Shown piece by piece: positions 48,611 to 60,690 of a stretch of 64,000 nt of DNA (positions are counted from its first letter, which is position 1; every line of letters begins with the position of its first letter). The notes beneath the pieces were generated by a model that was given only the letters and a program-made list of their open reading frames with translations, was not told the DNA's origin and did not search any database. The position numbers were made by a program, and so were the translations under genes. The DNA is from Perca fluviatilis (Eukaryota > Chordata > Actinopteri > Perciformes > Percidae): positions 18,440,308-18,504,307 of the forward strand of contig NC_053120.1 of assembly GCF_010015445.1 (NCBI RefSeq). Direction: 5' to 3'.

Positions 48611-51600
48611 CTCGATTACCCGCTATACCTATGACTTCAATTACCTGCTTTGGGAAGGCAAGGTGTCAAAATATTGATTCCATTAATGTCACACTCAAAA
48701 TAATGACACTTGGCTGAAGAGTTATGGCCCTCCAGATAAAAGACTAATAAGGAAGCAGTAATCAAAGAATGGCAGTGATGAAGTGGGTGACATTTGGGAC
48801 TTGTAAAGAAGAAGGCTGCAGGTGGAAGTCTACAAGTTCGTAAGGATCCAAACAAAGGAAAGCCCTTAGTGCCTGGATCAGCAGCGTCATCCATCTCACT
48901 GTATTGATTGACTTCAGTTACAGCTGGCCTTTTATCTGGAAGATGCCACTTCCTGGTTCAGGAATAATAAGTGTCATTTAGACAAAAGAACAAGCCAAAT
49001 AACAAGCAAAAACTCGAGACCAAATACAAAAGAGGTCACTGTCCTTTCCAAAAGGTAAGAACTGCTACGACTAAAAGAGATTTCCATTTTTCTCCTGATA
49101 ATAGCTCTTCAAACGGCTCTAACCACAGAAGGTTGAACAGAGCATGACCAAAAAATGCCTCTCGCTACAGTTTGTGTATCCAGCTGTAGATCCTCTTTGT
49201 CATTATCACTATCTGGGATGGCCTGGGAACAGCTGAATACCCAAGGTCAAGTGGTCAAAAAGTGGATTAAGTTACCAAGATTAAACTATGCCCTCTCCTG
49301 TCCCCAGAATAGCGTGCAATTAATCATTACATCCAATGCTTTGTGGAGGATAAAAGTGGATTTCTTGGAAACTATCTTCGAGAGATTTTTAAACAAACTG
49401 GCCTTGAAGTGTGCTCCTGACTGGTCTTACCGCAACACTGGAACATTGCTAGTAAAAGGTGTGCTCTTATCTTGACGGCATCTGCTGACTGGCCATGTGC
49501 GGTGAAACAGTCCTTCAAACAAAACTGCAACATATTTAAACATTTACTGGCAGTGGAGGAAAGGAGGAAAGGGGAGGGGGTTGGGGCTAAACGCTGCAAT
49601 GGCTGTATCATGCCAGAATAGTTTTAGGGCGCCAGCGGCTAAATTGGTTTACAAGTTGATGCATTAGAAAAACACTGATGAAAACTAATCAAAAACACAG
49701 GGTTAAATCGGCACGCCAGCGAGGCGACATATACTGTAAATCAGAAAAGAGCAGATAAGACGGAAAAGGAGGCCAAAAGGGCAAGTTGCAGACAAATATT
49801 TGTCACATTTTTGAGAGACTCTCAATAATTTAGGCCAGACAGTACAATTATATAGCACTTGTCATAAAAGACCCAGGACTCACAGGTCACAAGTCTATAG
49901 TGATTTTCCTGTTGTGGTGTTGGAGGAAGTGAGCCAAAGACTTGTCTGGCTCTGGACCGTCTCAATCTAAGCCTCCAGGCAGGTGTTTTATATAGGTAGT
50001 GTGCATGTTGGTGTGTGCCTGTGTGTCCAACAGTGTGCATGCACCTCAGAGAGTTTTCTTGCAATGTGTGAGAAGAGTGATAAAATAAAAGATAAGTTAT
50101 TCATTGTTCAGTGATTAAACATTTTGTATTTACACACACACAGTCTTTGCAGAGTTTTTTTCAGCAGTGACATGCTGTGCAGTTCAAACCAGTGTTTACT
50201 CTGGCAGAACAGACATCTCAGGCCAAACAGAAGACTTCAAATTTTCAGACAATAAAGGAGTGTTATTAGTCGTCTGGCTTCAAACAGAGAACAGGCTGAC
50301 GTGAAAATGTGGAGTTTACAAAACAACCTTCAACTCAAATAGTCTTTCCATTAATGGAATGTGCGTTCAGCCATTTGAACTCTGCCCAAAATAACCTGCT
50401 GCATCCAAAAATTATTTACTCCTTTTAAATATAGCCGGAGACCTCAATTAGGTCTGCAGTCCACCTTTCTGTTGGGGCTAAATGGATTTACTTCCAACAA
50501 ATTGCTTCTCCTGCAGTGCGCTAGAGAACAGTCATTGTGAATAGTTGTAGCTTACCCATTTCCAGATACTTCTTTTGGTGGTTGAATAGTTTTTTTTAAA
50601 TTCTTCACCGTCAAGCCTAGCTGAGTGTGATAGGCCCTTCTTGTAAAAATGCCCCATGAGAAAAAGCTGCCCCAGCCACCTTTTTCCTTAATTTTTAACA
50701 CATTTTGTCTGACTCATCATGCCTTATTTCAGTCATTACAGGCGAATAATTACTCAACTGTTTGTCAATGCATATCCACGTTTGAACTAGTTTCTCCCTA
50801 TAACCAACAACATATGTCATTTATGAGGGCATGAATCCATATAATTGAGCTCACATTTCAAATTGTGTCTGTGCCAAGCCTGCGAGCCACTGCTACACTG
50901 TTGTGTTAGCGGCTGTTACAAGCAAACCCAAGAGTGCAGCAAAAGTATTCTTTTCTCCAACAAAGTATTCTCTTTGCAGCACAACTTTAGATACATTATT
51001 TATGGCACTTTATAGAGAAAACATACAACTATTACACAGTATGTGGCTTGTTTCAAAGTCTGCAGCATCTGAAAATGAAATGTGATAGCTTGCACTCTCA
51101 GGGAATCAGAACCACAAATACACATGCTGCAAAAAATCCAGGCAATGTGGAGAAAGGAATGGTATTCCTACTTCTACGCTATTTGTGATTGCTCAAGGCA
51201 ATAATGTCTGATCAAAGGCTACTTTTCAATCTAACTTGTATCATCCAAACACTCCAAGATGTTTTAGAGTGACAACAGTAGTTTCAAAAACAACTTTGAT
51301 TTTGAACACATCTATGGATTCTTCTATGGATGTTCAAAATTAAGTGGAAAAAGGTTTGATGCAATGCCAAAAAAGATTGAAATTTCAATCTGAACCCTAC
51401 TTATAGATAATAACCAATCAATAATACTCAATTCTGACCAAAAGCTAGTTATTTATCATGCGATAGAGATATGTATGAGTTGCTCTCTATGGGCTGCACG
51501 ATTTTCAAATTAGGCCCTAATGGACTGAGGATACTTCATCCACTTAGAAAGCCTCTAAAGCACACCATTGTACAACATAGTGATGTTAATGGAAAAGTGG

Positions 51601-53989
51601 GCTTACTAATATTTTTTCCAGTCACTTTGGGATGTCATCTGACATCGCTTATTTTAGCCTTTTAGATCAAGGCAACCACATATAGAAACTGTAAGGCATA
51701 GTGATGTTGGCATCAAACTAGTTACATCTTGGGAATATGGTTTAATCATTCAAATAGCCCCAAAAAATACTGTAAATATAGGCATTTCTGCAGACTAAAT
51801 TCTTCGAACAAACCATTGAGTGGTCAAACGTTGGATAAATGGACTTTGGAATATCCCAGACACGATCCAGGTCAAAAATTACCAGAACTCTGCTTTAAAT
51901 GAATACATACAAAACATTTCCAGTCCAAGTGGGGAATCAAAGTCATTTACTGTCATAAGCGGTGATCTTTAGAATCAGAGCTCAAAATCACATTGAAATG
52001 ACAAGTGGAACTGTAGCCTAACATTATCTTTGGCCAAAACCAGAGAAATACAGACCAGCTCTCTGTGGCTTTATACTGTAGGCGTTCACTTCACATTGAC
52101 TGGCTTCACTCGCCTTCTCCCTCTCCTTCCCCATCTGCAATTCTGATTCCACCTCTGTGCAGCCAACTGTGTCTATTCCAATACCTGACAGGCCCACTGG
52201 ACGTGCACAGGTAGCCTCTTCAAGCTGCAGAGAGTAACGGATGGCCAACATACCACAGTGGTCGCGTTGCTCATGTTTAATTCTGACTGCAACATTTTTT
52301 CCCAGACAGTCATCCAGCTGCTCAACTCAGGTCCCAGTCTGCAGCACCCAGGGGAGCTGGAGAGAGCTGTGGTTCTGAGCAGGGGCCCTCACTGTCCATC
52401 ACCTTCAACATTTGCCTCAGCGGAACATTCAATTTATTTTATGGCACCACTCCACTTGATAGCACTGACCTCCCAGATCCCTCAGAGAGTAATGAGATGG
52501 CTACGTCGATGTCAGTCTCAGTGTTGACTGGAAAGACTAACCACCCAGTGGGGATCTTCAGGAGAGGGGCCTTGTAATAAAAAAACAGGGACTAGGGAGG
52601 AAAGAGGATTGATTTCAGTCAAGTCGTGTTCTGATTTCAAAAGAAGCTCTTCTCTAACCCTGCTGTGCCCGATTGTAGTACTGTCCCTTCACTGATGGGC
52701 ATGTGTGATTGGTTTGTCACGGATGGGATTCATCACGAAATCTAAATAAAGGAAGGGGTTGCAAAAAGATGGTGAGGGTCTCACATGATGCTCCAGAATT
52801 GCCTCAAAATGTCACAGCAGAGAGCAGAACAGTCAGGAAAGAGGTCACATTTCAAGAGTGCCATGCTGTGGCCAGAACCAGGAAATACATCTTGACTTTG
52901 ACTAAGAAGCAGTAAGAAAGCACCCTTTGTCTGTGGGTGTTTAACAGTGATCAGCATACATTATCATCCAGTGACCCCCAACAGGCTGTAGTTCCTGTGC
53001 CAAAACTATCTAAACTACATTTGGAGCTTGGAAGCTACATTCATATCTAAGTCATGATGCCAGTCAAATCTGCAATAAAGAATAATTTCTGTCTCCCATG
53101 CTCATGTCATGGTCTTCGATATGACTGTCCATCATGAAACTTCTACACAATTATGGAACATTTTGAGAGCTTTGATCAAAAATAAGGTTGTCACAATTTG
53201 AAAGGGCAGAATATTATCTCACAGCAAATTATAGCAACTTCAGAGACAAGGTCAGAGACATTGGTGGACAAAATGATAGCAGTTTGCCATCTGCTTTTTT
53301 AGACAAACTGAATGATACAATTCAGGAAATTATATTAATCCAAAAGGATACATAACATTTTCACTTTAAAGTCCTGGGTTCTCTTTAATTCCACCTACAT
53401 GGCCCAGACAACAGATGTAAAAGTAATCATAATGAAACCCAGTCAGATTGACACTAATTCCTATTCAGTGTCTCCACTCCAGATGTGGTATTGTGAAAAG
53501 TAGTGATGTTTCAAAAGCTTTACTACCTTTTAAAATTAGAAAGTAAAGGAAAAATACTTTTTTGAAATGTTGTGATTTTTCAAGTAGCAGAAAGTAGCTT
53601 TAATCTTGATCTCAACATTAGTGTTAGTTGAATGGAAAAAATGCAGGTGTATTTGTTTCATATCTTTCGAGCTTAAGCATACATGTATTTCTCATGACAT
53701 GTGTCAGATACTATCAGTTTTGTGTAATAACACTTACAGATACAGTAGCTGCCCACCATCAGCTTGATAGTCCTCATCATGTCTCTTATTTGGCAGAAGT
53801 CCTCATGTGACACATCAACATTTCAGGAAACCGGTTAATAGGATCTCTTAACTTGACTGGGTCAGTATCAAACTCTTTCTGCTGAATCCACAGGCATGGT
53901 ACACCCCAGACACAGCAACAGTCTATCACAGGGTTCAATTTCAAACAAAAGAACCATAAATAACTGTGTAGTCATGCAAAGTTAGAAAA
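48610..53989. other. Unique sequence, 5.4 kb
   Basis: Long repeat-poor stretch with no transposon ends found. Frames up to 106 codons (49155-49475) lack domains. GC content is more even at 49140-49460 and 52040-52560. Best read as intron or intergenic DNA. Confidence 0.4.
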
Positions 53990-53997
53990 TACTGTAC

Positions 53998-54040
53998 TAG
54001 GGATGTCCCGATGATCATTTTTGCGATCGGGACATCCCTA
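53998..54040. mobile_element. Minimal 43-bp element with hAT-like ends and 8-bp duplication
   Basis: tagggatgtcccgat at the left and its exact complement at the right form 15-bp inverted repeats around a 13-base centre. Flanking octamers tactgtac (53990-53997) and cactgtac (54041-54048) match at seven of eight. The end sequence matches a fish hAT family I recall. It appears to be nothing but two transposon ends. Confidence 0.8.
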
Positions 54041-54048
54041 CACTGTAC

Positions 54049-54405
54049 ACTGATGTGAATGCTTTCCTACATAAAATAACTTAAACAAAGAAAATATATA
54101 AATTACATTTTTACTGTTTGTTGCTAACACCACTTGGACAGATAACATCGCTCTCTCCTCCAAGGACACTGAGTGGGAATCAGGCCAATATAGTGACATC
54201 ACCCAAAACGGTCACTGAGGTCATATATTGAAAATAAATAAAACAAAGTTCTCCAGAATTATACACAAAGACTTGTATTGTATGTAAAAATGACCAACAT
54301 TAAATAGAGATTTTTGGTGAAGTACTCAAATCCATTTAATTACATGTCTTACAAACAAACTCATATCACTGCAGAAAGATATAAACTCTGTCATGTAATG
54401 TGTTG

Positions 54406-54407
<2 letters not shown>
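54049..54407. other. Unique spacer
   Basis: AT-rich unique DNA between the 43-bp element and the CT repeat. No feature is seen. Confidence 0.5.
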
Positions 54408-54477
<70 letters not shown>

Positions 54478-54492
54478 CTCTTTTTTTTTTTT
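54408..54492. repeat. (TC)n microsatellite plus poly-T
   Basis: About 36 TC units with one slip near the end, then twelve thymines (54481-54492). Confidence 0.97.
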
Positions 54493-54659
54493 CTTCCTGT
54501 CCTGCTGATTAACTCAAACATTAGTCAGACCTTCAGGTGATTGCTATAAACAGTATAGGTAGTCCATGTGGCCTTGGTGTCAACGCGTTTCCCTGTTTAT
54601 GTGAAAGGATGCCCATGCATCTCTCTACACCACCAGCTAATTAGCATCTCACCAGCACA

Positions 54660-54905
54660 CCCCAGCACAACCTAATTCCACCAGGAGGAGGACGAGGAGG
54701 GAAAGTTTGGAGGCAGAAAGAGAAGAAGTGGTTAGTGTGAGAGAAACTTGGGAGCCTGAAAGAGAGGAAGTGAAAAGGAAATTGGAGAGAGGAAATTAAA
54801 GCAGTGACAGAGAAAGTGAAAGAGTTTTGCAAGAGGAAGTGACTGAGAGCGTGGAAGATGGAGAGGAAGAGAAATTTGGCAGAGCCAGGAGTCCTTGAAG
54901 ATGAG
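54660..54905. repeat. Purine-rich (GA/GAA) tract
   Basis: This is a polypurine-biased stretch with many gagga and aagtga words. A 158-codon minus-strand frame overlaps it, and its Ser/Phe/Leu-rich make-up follows directly from reading the pyrimidine strand, so I do not call it a gene. Confidence 0.7.
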
Positions 54906-57900
54906 AAACAGAGTATGACAGGCGGGGAGGGCGAGGACAGCTGTGTCTTTTTGAAGGCGCATGCTAACGTTTGGGTCCTGTCTATCTTGAATGAATACTG
55001 TGCATTTTCCTCCTGTGAATTTCTAAATAACACTTTCCCTCTGCGACAGCCGCTGGAGAGAAAGGTAGCCTTCCCCTGGAGAGTGACACCGGGGGTGTTT
55101 TTTGGAAGAAAGGACAAAAATTAAATGACAAACTCAGTTGGGCTGTTGAATCTCAATGATTCTTTTTGGCTCTCTCAAACGTAACTTCTTGACAGCACTG
55201 AGCCCTCAGCCCAGTCCCAGGCAGTCCTTGAGGCTTACTGCACAGGAATGCAGAGCAGAAGGACTGATGCAGTCAGAAATAGCTCATCCTCTCCTACACT
55301 TGTGGCAATTAAACACCATTTGGAGTCTTTTGAGTCGACACACAAGAGCCAGCAGAATTACCTTCTTTTATCGCAGTGATATTGTTAAGGTTCAAAGCCC
55401 CCTGCTCACAATTTCCACAGATGTAGCCTCTGATGCGGCATTTCTCCTGATTGTGTGCAGCACGGGCCAGAGCCCGCATGATAAGGATCATGCTCATTGA
55501 GACAATATGATGCCATTTCTTGGGAATTTCTCTCCTCAGATTGATCCCTTTGAACTGGTTAAATTAGCACGGAAACACTATTTTCCACTCCATTCCCCAA
55601 AATAAATGAATAAATACATACAACTTGCCCTGTCTGTCGACGAGATAAAAGCACCATATGGAGGTCTGGAAAAAATATATCTTGCGGAAAGAGTAGGAGA
55701 GAAACCTCCAAAGAAGGACTTGGTATAATGAAGCAAAGGGGAAAACTGTTTTTTTTTTATTATTATTATTCATGAATTGATGACTAATAAAACACTAATC
55801 ACCATAATCTTCACTTCTGTCCTTTTCCTCATTACATACACTATAATCGTTATAAACATTGTAAGGGGTGGGGCAATCTGTTCCCTGTGTTTTCACACCC
55901 AGTAATTCCCTAACAGAGGTGGTCCGGGCATCTTGACAAAATGTCTGCTGGACTGCTCCAAGGGCTCTGATTTACGAAGATGTGCTAATATTATTCCCCA
56001 CCTTCCAGGCTTCTCCTGTGCTGCCCACACTTATTTGATTAGTTCCTTTCTTATCCCTAAAAACACATTGAAGACGGCATCTGGAAGCCATAGCTGTGGC
56101 TACCAAGAGCTTTAAAACCAGGGCGGGGAATGCAGCAGGGGTACCGTCCCGTAAGGACATTAATGTGGCTTGTAGGACAGGAAGCTGCCACTGTGGGCAA
56201 ACCTGAGAAGTCCGCGTCTTTCTTGGAAAATGACTCTTGATTAATTCTAAATCCTGAAAATCTGTTTTTGTGCGACCCTGCATTGTGCCTACTTTGTATT
56301 GATGTTATGGACGGAGAGCATATAGTTTGTAATAATAATAATTTGGCTTACATTACAGCCGATAAAACCTTTTTGAAAACAGTGATTCATTTTGATTAGA
56401 TTTGAATAGGCAGTTAACTTTACCGTGCTGATTACCTGAGCTGTATCAAGGTAGAAGGCATAGATAGAGACATTCTTTTCTGTTCTATTACTCACTTACT
56501 GTTACTGTTGATAATTCCTTTGTCAAGTTGTGTGGAAAATCTTAAGGCAGATCATCAGTGCAAAATATGGAAGCTCTGTTTTCCTTTTCCTGTGGTCCAA
56601 CTGTCCTTGCTAACGTTGGTTTGGAAAGCAGCCAGTGTATGAGCAGTAAGAGATAAATACTTGCCTTACACATACTTTCCCTAAATGAGCTCTTAAAGCC
56701 ACAATGTAAACACTCCATGAACTCCATCCCATGAGTCATGCTAATTACAGATAAGGCTGGAGTGGCTCATAGTTAATACCAGGTGGATAAGATGGCTTTA
56801 TTGGTCCTTACATAACTTGAATAGCAGTTGAGAAGGCGAAGATGACTAAAGAGCACTGATGTTGGCCAAAATGTATTAGGGGGAAGAGTGGAAACAAACA
56901 TGTTCCCACACAGCCACTGAGTTTAATAACTAGCCTACTGAATGATATAATACTATTTAAGCTGTTTATTTGCTCAGCTTTGCTTCAATAAACTTAACTG
57001 TCATTAGTTCCTGAACATGGCAGTAATAAGGCTGAGAGGAGGAAAGCCAAAAAGTGAAGTTTTCAGCCCTTTAAAGTTTAAAAAATAACTTGAGCGCAGA
57101 CTGTAAGAAATGGGCTCCACCTTGATCAAAGTGGTGAGATAAGCAGGGCAGATTAATACTGAAGGGAGCAGAGCTTAATACACTACAACGTGAACAAGTC
57201 GATCTCCCGCACACAACAACCACTCCAGTATTTTGCTCACTAATGGAGTGTTTTCAATGAGTGCAGAAACAGAAAAAAGAGCTGAGTTTAGCTTAGTGTG
57301 TCAAATTGCCCACACCCTTATTTTGTTTCGCCTCACAACCGACTGCATCAAAGATGTCTGAGACTAAGTGCCAGAAAAGCGCCTCTGGATTGTGCATTGT
57401 AGGCAAGGTCTCTTCAGAATCTGCAACTAGACCAAAGAGTAGCCATAAGATAGTGAAAGTTAGCAGGCTGAGATTGCCCAGCAGTCACTAAAATGTAAAT
57501 TACTTTTGATCAGCCGTAAACATGTCCTGCACATTGAAATACCATCCCTTGAATTCCATTACTCACAGATTACAGCAAGACAGGAAACCTTTGAAACACA
57601 AGTGAGAGTCTGCATGGTTTTCAGACCTCAGCCATATCGGTAAATGCTCTATACAGCATGGTCAGTTTGTGTCTTTTCAAATAAATAAAAAAGCAAAAAG
57701 AGTAAAATTATTCATTTTCCCATCATGACCACAGCATTAAAATCGAATGCCTTTAAAACTTCAACAAAACAACATGCGATCTGTAGTCACATCAAAACCA
57801 CCAGCAGAAAGAGCATTGTGAAAGGCTCCGTAATGCCTTTCTTATGATATGGTCTCATTTCATACAAGTCAAGGTCATTGACTGAACAGTTTAGAGTGAC

Positions 57901-58203
57901 GCTGTCCTTTAACTGGGATGGGACTGAATAGTGCTGGAAAATACCATCAATGACATATTTTTGAAAATCCCACATAAATGCTCTGTTGGGATCATAGCAT
58001 CTGGCTTATTTGCAACACCTCCATATATGGCTGACATTGGTTTGATCCTCACAAAGACACTGAGTCATCACACATGCCGTGGGGACAGGGACATTATCAT
58101 CCTGGAAGATACAGCTCACTAACAGTACATCAATGAAATGCACACACATAACACGTGCGCACAGACCTCCAACACGACATTCCACCTTGTTTGTATCTAT
58201 ATA
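54906..58203. other. Unique sequence, 3.3 kb, with two possible conserved blocks
   Basis: Repeat-poor. The stretches 55150-55560 and 55900-56270 are GC-balanced and free of transposons. Plus and minus frames of 60-114 codons overlap in these blocks with no domain. They may be conserved non-coding DNA; I have no comparison to support this. Confidence 0.3.
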
Positions 58204-58211
58204 GTATCACC

Positions 58212-59387
58212 AGAGATGGCAAAAGTACTCACTTCCCGTACTTAAGTAGAAGTACAGATACTTGTGTTAAAAAATACTCTGGTAAAAGTAGAAGTACTGA
58301 TTTAACTTCTTTACTTAAGTAAAAGTAACAAAGTACAGGCTTTGAAATGTACTTAAAGTATAAAAGTAAAAGTAGCCTTGCGAATGACAACCACTTTTTA
58401 TGCAAAGCTACCTGGACCACACACGTTACTAGAGTGCAAGATGAGAAACTTCAGTGGACATAAAAACAAGGCTCTTTATATGCCATTGTCTACATTTTAA
58501 ATGGATGAATGCCAAACATCACATATATGATTATTGGGACAGAGACTGGGACTCCAGCTTAATAAGATTCTGACTGAGTAGCAAGATATGAATTCTATTG
58601 TGATTCTGTGAGAATTCACAGATCCAGTTTCTCTTTTTTAATCGTCTACATGTATGTGTGTGTGCTCAAATATAGAAAGAAAATAAAGGATACAATATCA
58701 ATTACTAAACATAGATTAATTAAGAAGTTCCCCATACTTTTAGAGTTGCACAGCACATTGGCCAGGAGTCATATTTGATGCCTCCTAGCCTATCTCAAAC
58801 ATCTCTCTCAGATAAGGCCAAGGATGATTGGGAATGTCTTGCTGCTTGTCTGCCTAATCTCTGGGATCTCTGTTTTCTTCATTTTCAATCATGTCGCCGT
58901 CCATACTACTATGTGCTAACGTTACCACCATCAAGCTGCAATTATTTGTCGCAAATGAATGCAGAATACGGCCGAATCTGTCGAGTCGTCTTGTAGTGGT
59001 GCGTTACATGCAATGTAGCCTACAGTATATTCCCATCCAATTAGATTGAATTCGGTATTGATCACGTGAAAAATAATAACGGTTACTCCAGTGAAATTAT
59101 TTGAAAGTTGTTAGTGAGGACTAGATTAGGACCGTATTTAAAGCTGATGCTGGTTTCCAACTTCCAACTGTGAGGCGCGTGTCCGCGCTATTCTTCGACA
59201 TTACGACCTCTTGTACAAAACTAAAGTAACGAGCCAATTTTTTAAATGTAAGGAGTAGAAAGTACCGATATTTGTGTTAAAATGTAAGGAGTAAAAGTAA
59301 AAAGTTGCCACAAAAAAAAGTAAAGTAGAAATATCCGAAAAATCTACTTAAGTACAGTAACGAAGTATTTGTACTTCGTTACTTCCC
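58212..59387. mobile_element. hAT element, 1.18 kb, perfect 8-bp target duplication
   Basis: Terminal regions are rich in tacttaagta and aaagtac words on both sides in inverted orientation (for example acttaagtagaagtac near 58240 and ctacttaagtacagta near 59345). A perfect octamer, gtatcacc, flanks the element (58204-58211 and 59388-59395). The outermost bases of the two ends have diverged (agagatggcaaaagtac and gggaagtaacgaagtac). The interior holds no recognisable transposase: the 73-codon frame at 58775-58996 has no domain. Confidence 0.85.
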
Positions 59388-59395
59388 GTATCACC

Positions 59396-59860
59396 AAAGT
59401 CCTGACGTCACCTGCAGGCTAGCCACAGTTCTATTCACTCCTGTAACTCAAAGCAATCTCTCATTGAAAATTCATTTCATTGGTCTCTCTGAAAAAGAGA
59501 CCAATACAACCAGTAAAACCCTGGAATTGAAAGCTTCGTAGGTGAAACCTTTTGGCAAGGTTGTTGTTAACAAAGCTGAACAACTGCTACTTTGTTAGCA
59601 TTCAAAAATCCCATTCAAATGTATCATCTTTACATATTTATAGCCCCTGTCACACATGCACTGAAACCCTGAAAGTATCTACACATTAACTGTAGGAGCT
59701 GAATGTGAAAGTGCAAATGTCTGAATCCGTTTGACCAGACATTGAACAGACTTTACCCTGCCAGCTTCCTTAAGACCGTGTAATGTTCGATTGAGCACGT
59801 GTGAATAGAGCAGGTCATTGTCCGAGTCATTATTCGCAGCAAGTGGGCTCGCAAGCGAGT
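59396..59860. other. Unique spacer with a small hairpin
   Basis: No gene. A 10-bp perfect inverted repeat, attggtctct/agagaccaat with a 7-base loop, lies at 59479-59505. Confidence 0.5.
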
Positions 59861-59865
59861 GGGCT

Positions 59866-60236
59866 CAGTGTTTCCTTTAGGATTTTTTTTTAGCAGTGGG
59901 GGCAGGTCTGTCCGAACAACAACCCCAACCCTCCCCCATTTTTGGTGGAGCTGTTTAAAAGTCGACTCTGAAGAAAGCAAACATTTTGACAATAAACTAC
60001 ATCAACGCAACCGTATGTGGAGTTAAACTGGACGGGCCCAATAACCTCTGAATAGTTCTACTTGTTGTTAAATTGCAATGTGAGCGGCAGCCAACGGGGG
60101 ATGCATTATGTCGGCAGGATCATTTAAAAGGCAACTGCGACTACATTTTTTTGTACAGCCCTATTTCTGATACCGTGGTGGCAGAAATTTTGCCATGGTG
60201 GGCCGCCACTACAAAATCAACATAGAGGAAACACTG
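59866..60236. mobile_element. TIR element, 371 bp, with 5-bp flanking repeat
   Basis: The left end reads cagtgtttccttta and the right end on the opposite strand cagtgtttcctcta. Flanks carry gggct on both sides (59861-59865, 60237-60241). The cagtg ends suggest hAT, but a matching octamer is not present, so the superfamily is uncertain. The interior has a G-rich left part and a gccatggtgggccgccact block at the right. There is no coding region. Confidence 0.75.
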
Positions 60237-60289
60237 GGGCTTGATGTTTTTATCATGCCTGTGCCTTGAATGTTTTTGTACTGTATCTC

Positions 60290-60690
60290 TAATAACTCTG
60301 ATCCTAGTACTACAGTACTAATAATATGACTACTAGTGCTACCAGTATTAGTGCTAGTTTGGGTGCTAGTCCTACCACAACCAGGCTGTGGCTCAGGAGG
60401 TTGAGCGGGTCGTCCTTTAAACACAAGGGTGAAGGTTCGATCCCCAGCTCATCCTATCAAAGTGTCCTTAAGCAAGCAAGACACTGAACCAATGGCCGCC
60501 ACTATCGGTGTGCGAATGTGTGTGTGAAGGGGTGTGAGAGGCAAATTGTAAAGCACTTTGTCCGATAACGTAGAACGGCGCTATATAAATGCAGACCATT
60601 TACCATGCACCACTAACTACTATTGCATTATTTCTACTACCAATAGCATTACTATTATAGTGTTACTACCACTTGCTACTAATGAATCTG
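60290..60690. repeat. Degenerate (TAC/TAG)n region interrupted by a SINE
   Basis: Both flanks of the SINE (60300-60383 and 60607-60690) are built of tac, tag, act and att triplets, for example ctagtactacagtactaata on the left and actaactactattgcattat on the right. The simplest reading is a triplet-rich tract split by the SINE. Confidence 0.65.
60384..60606 (+). mobile_element. tRNA-derived SINE, second family
   Basis: A box: tggctcaggaggttgagcg (60389-60407); B box: ggttcgatccc (60434-60444). The body includes agtgtccttaagcaagcaag and ends in a conserved tail, ggcgctatataaatgcagac followed by catttaccat. This differs from the 10990 family in both head and tail, and I recall it as a widespread teleost SINE. 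A clean target duplication is not visible, perhaps because the surrounding tract is repetitive. Confidence 0.85.

Noticed and set aside
54641..55117. 158-codon minus-strand frame, the longest in the window
   Set aside because: Lies over the purine-rich tract, so composition explains the Ser/Phe/Leu bias. No domain, no splice context, and a competing frame on the other strand.
60389..60444. A second tRNA gene
   Set aside because: Same reasoning: A and B boxes belong to a SINE with a characteristic 3-prime tail, and no acceptor stem pairs.
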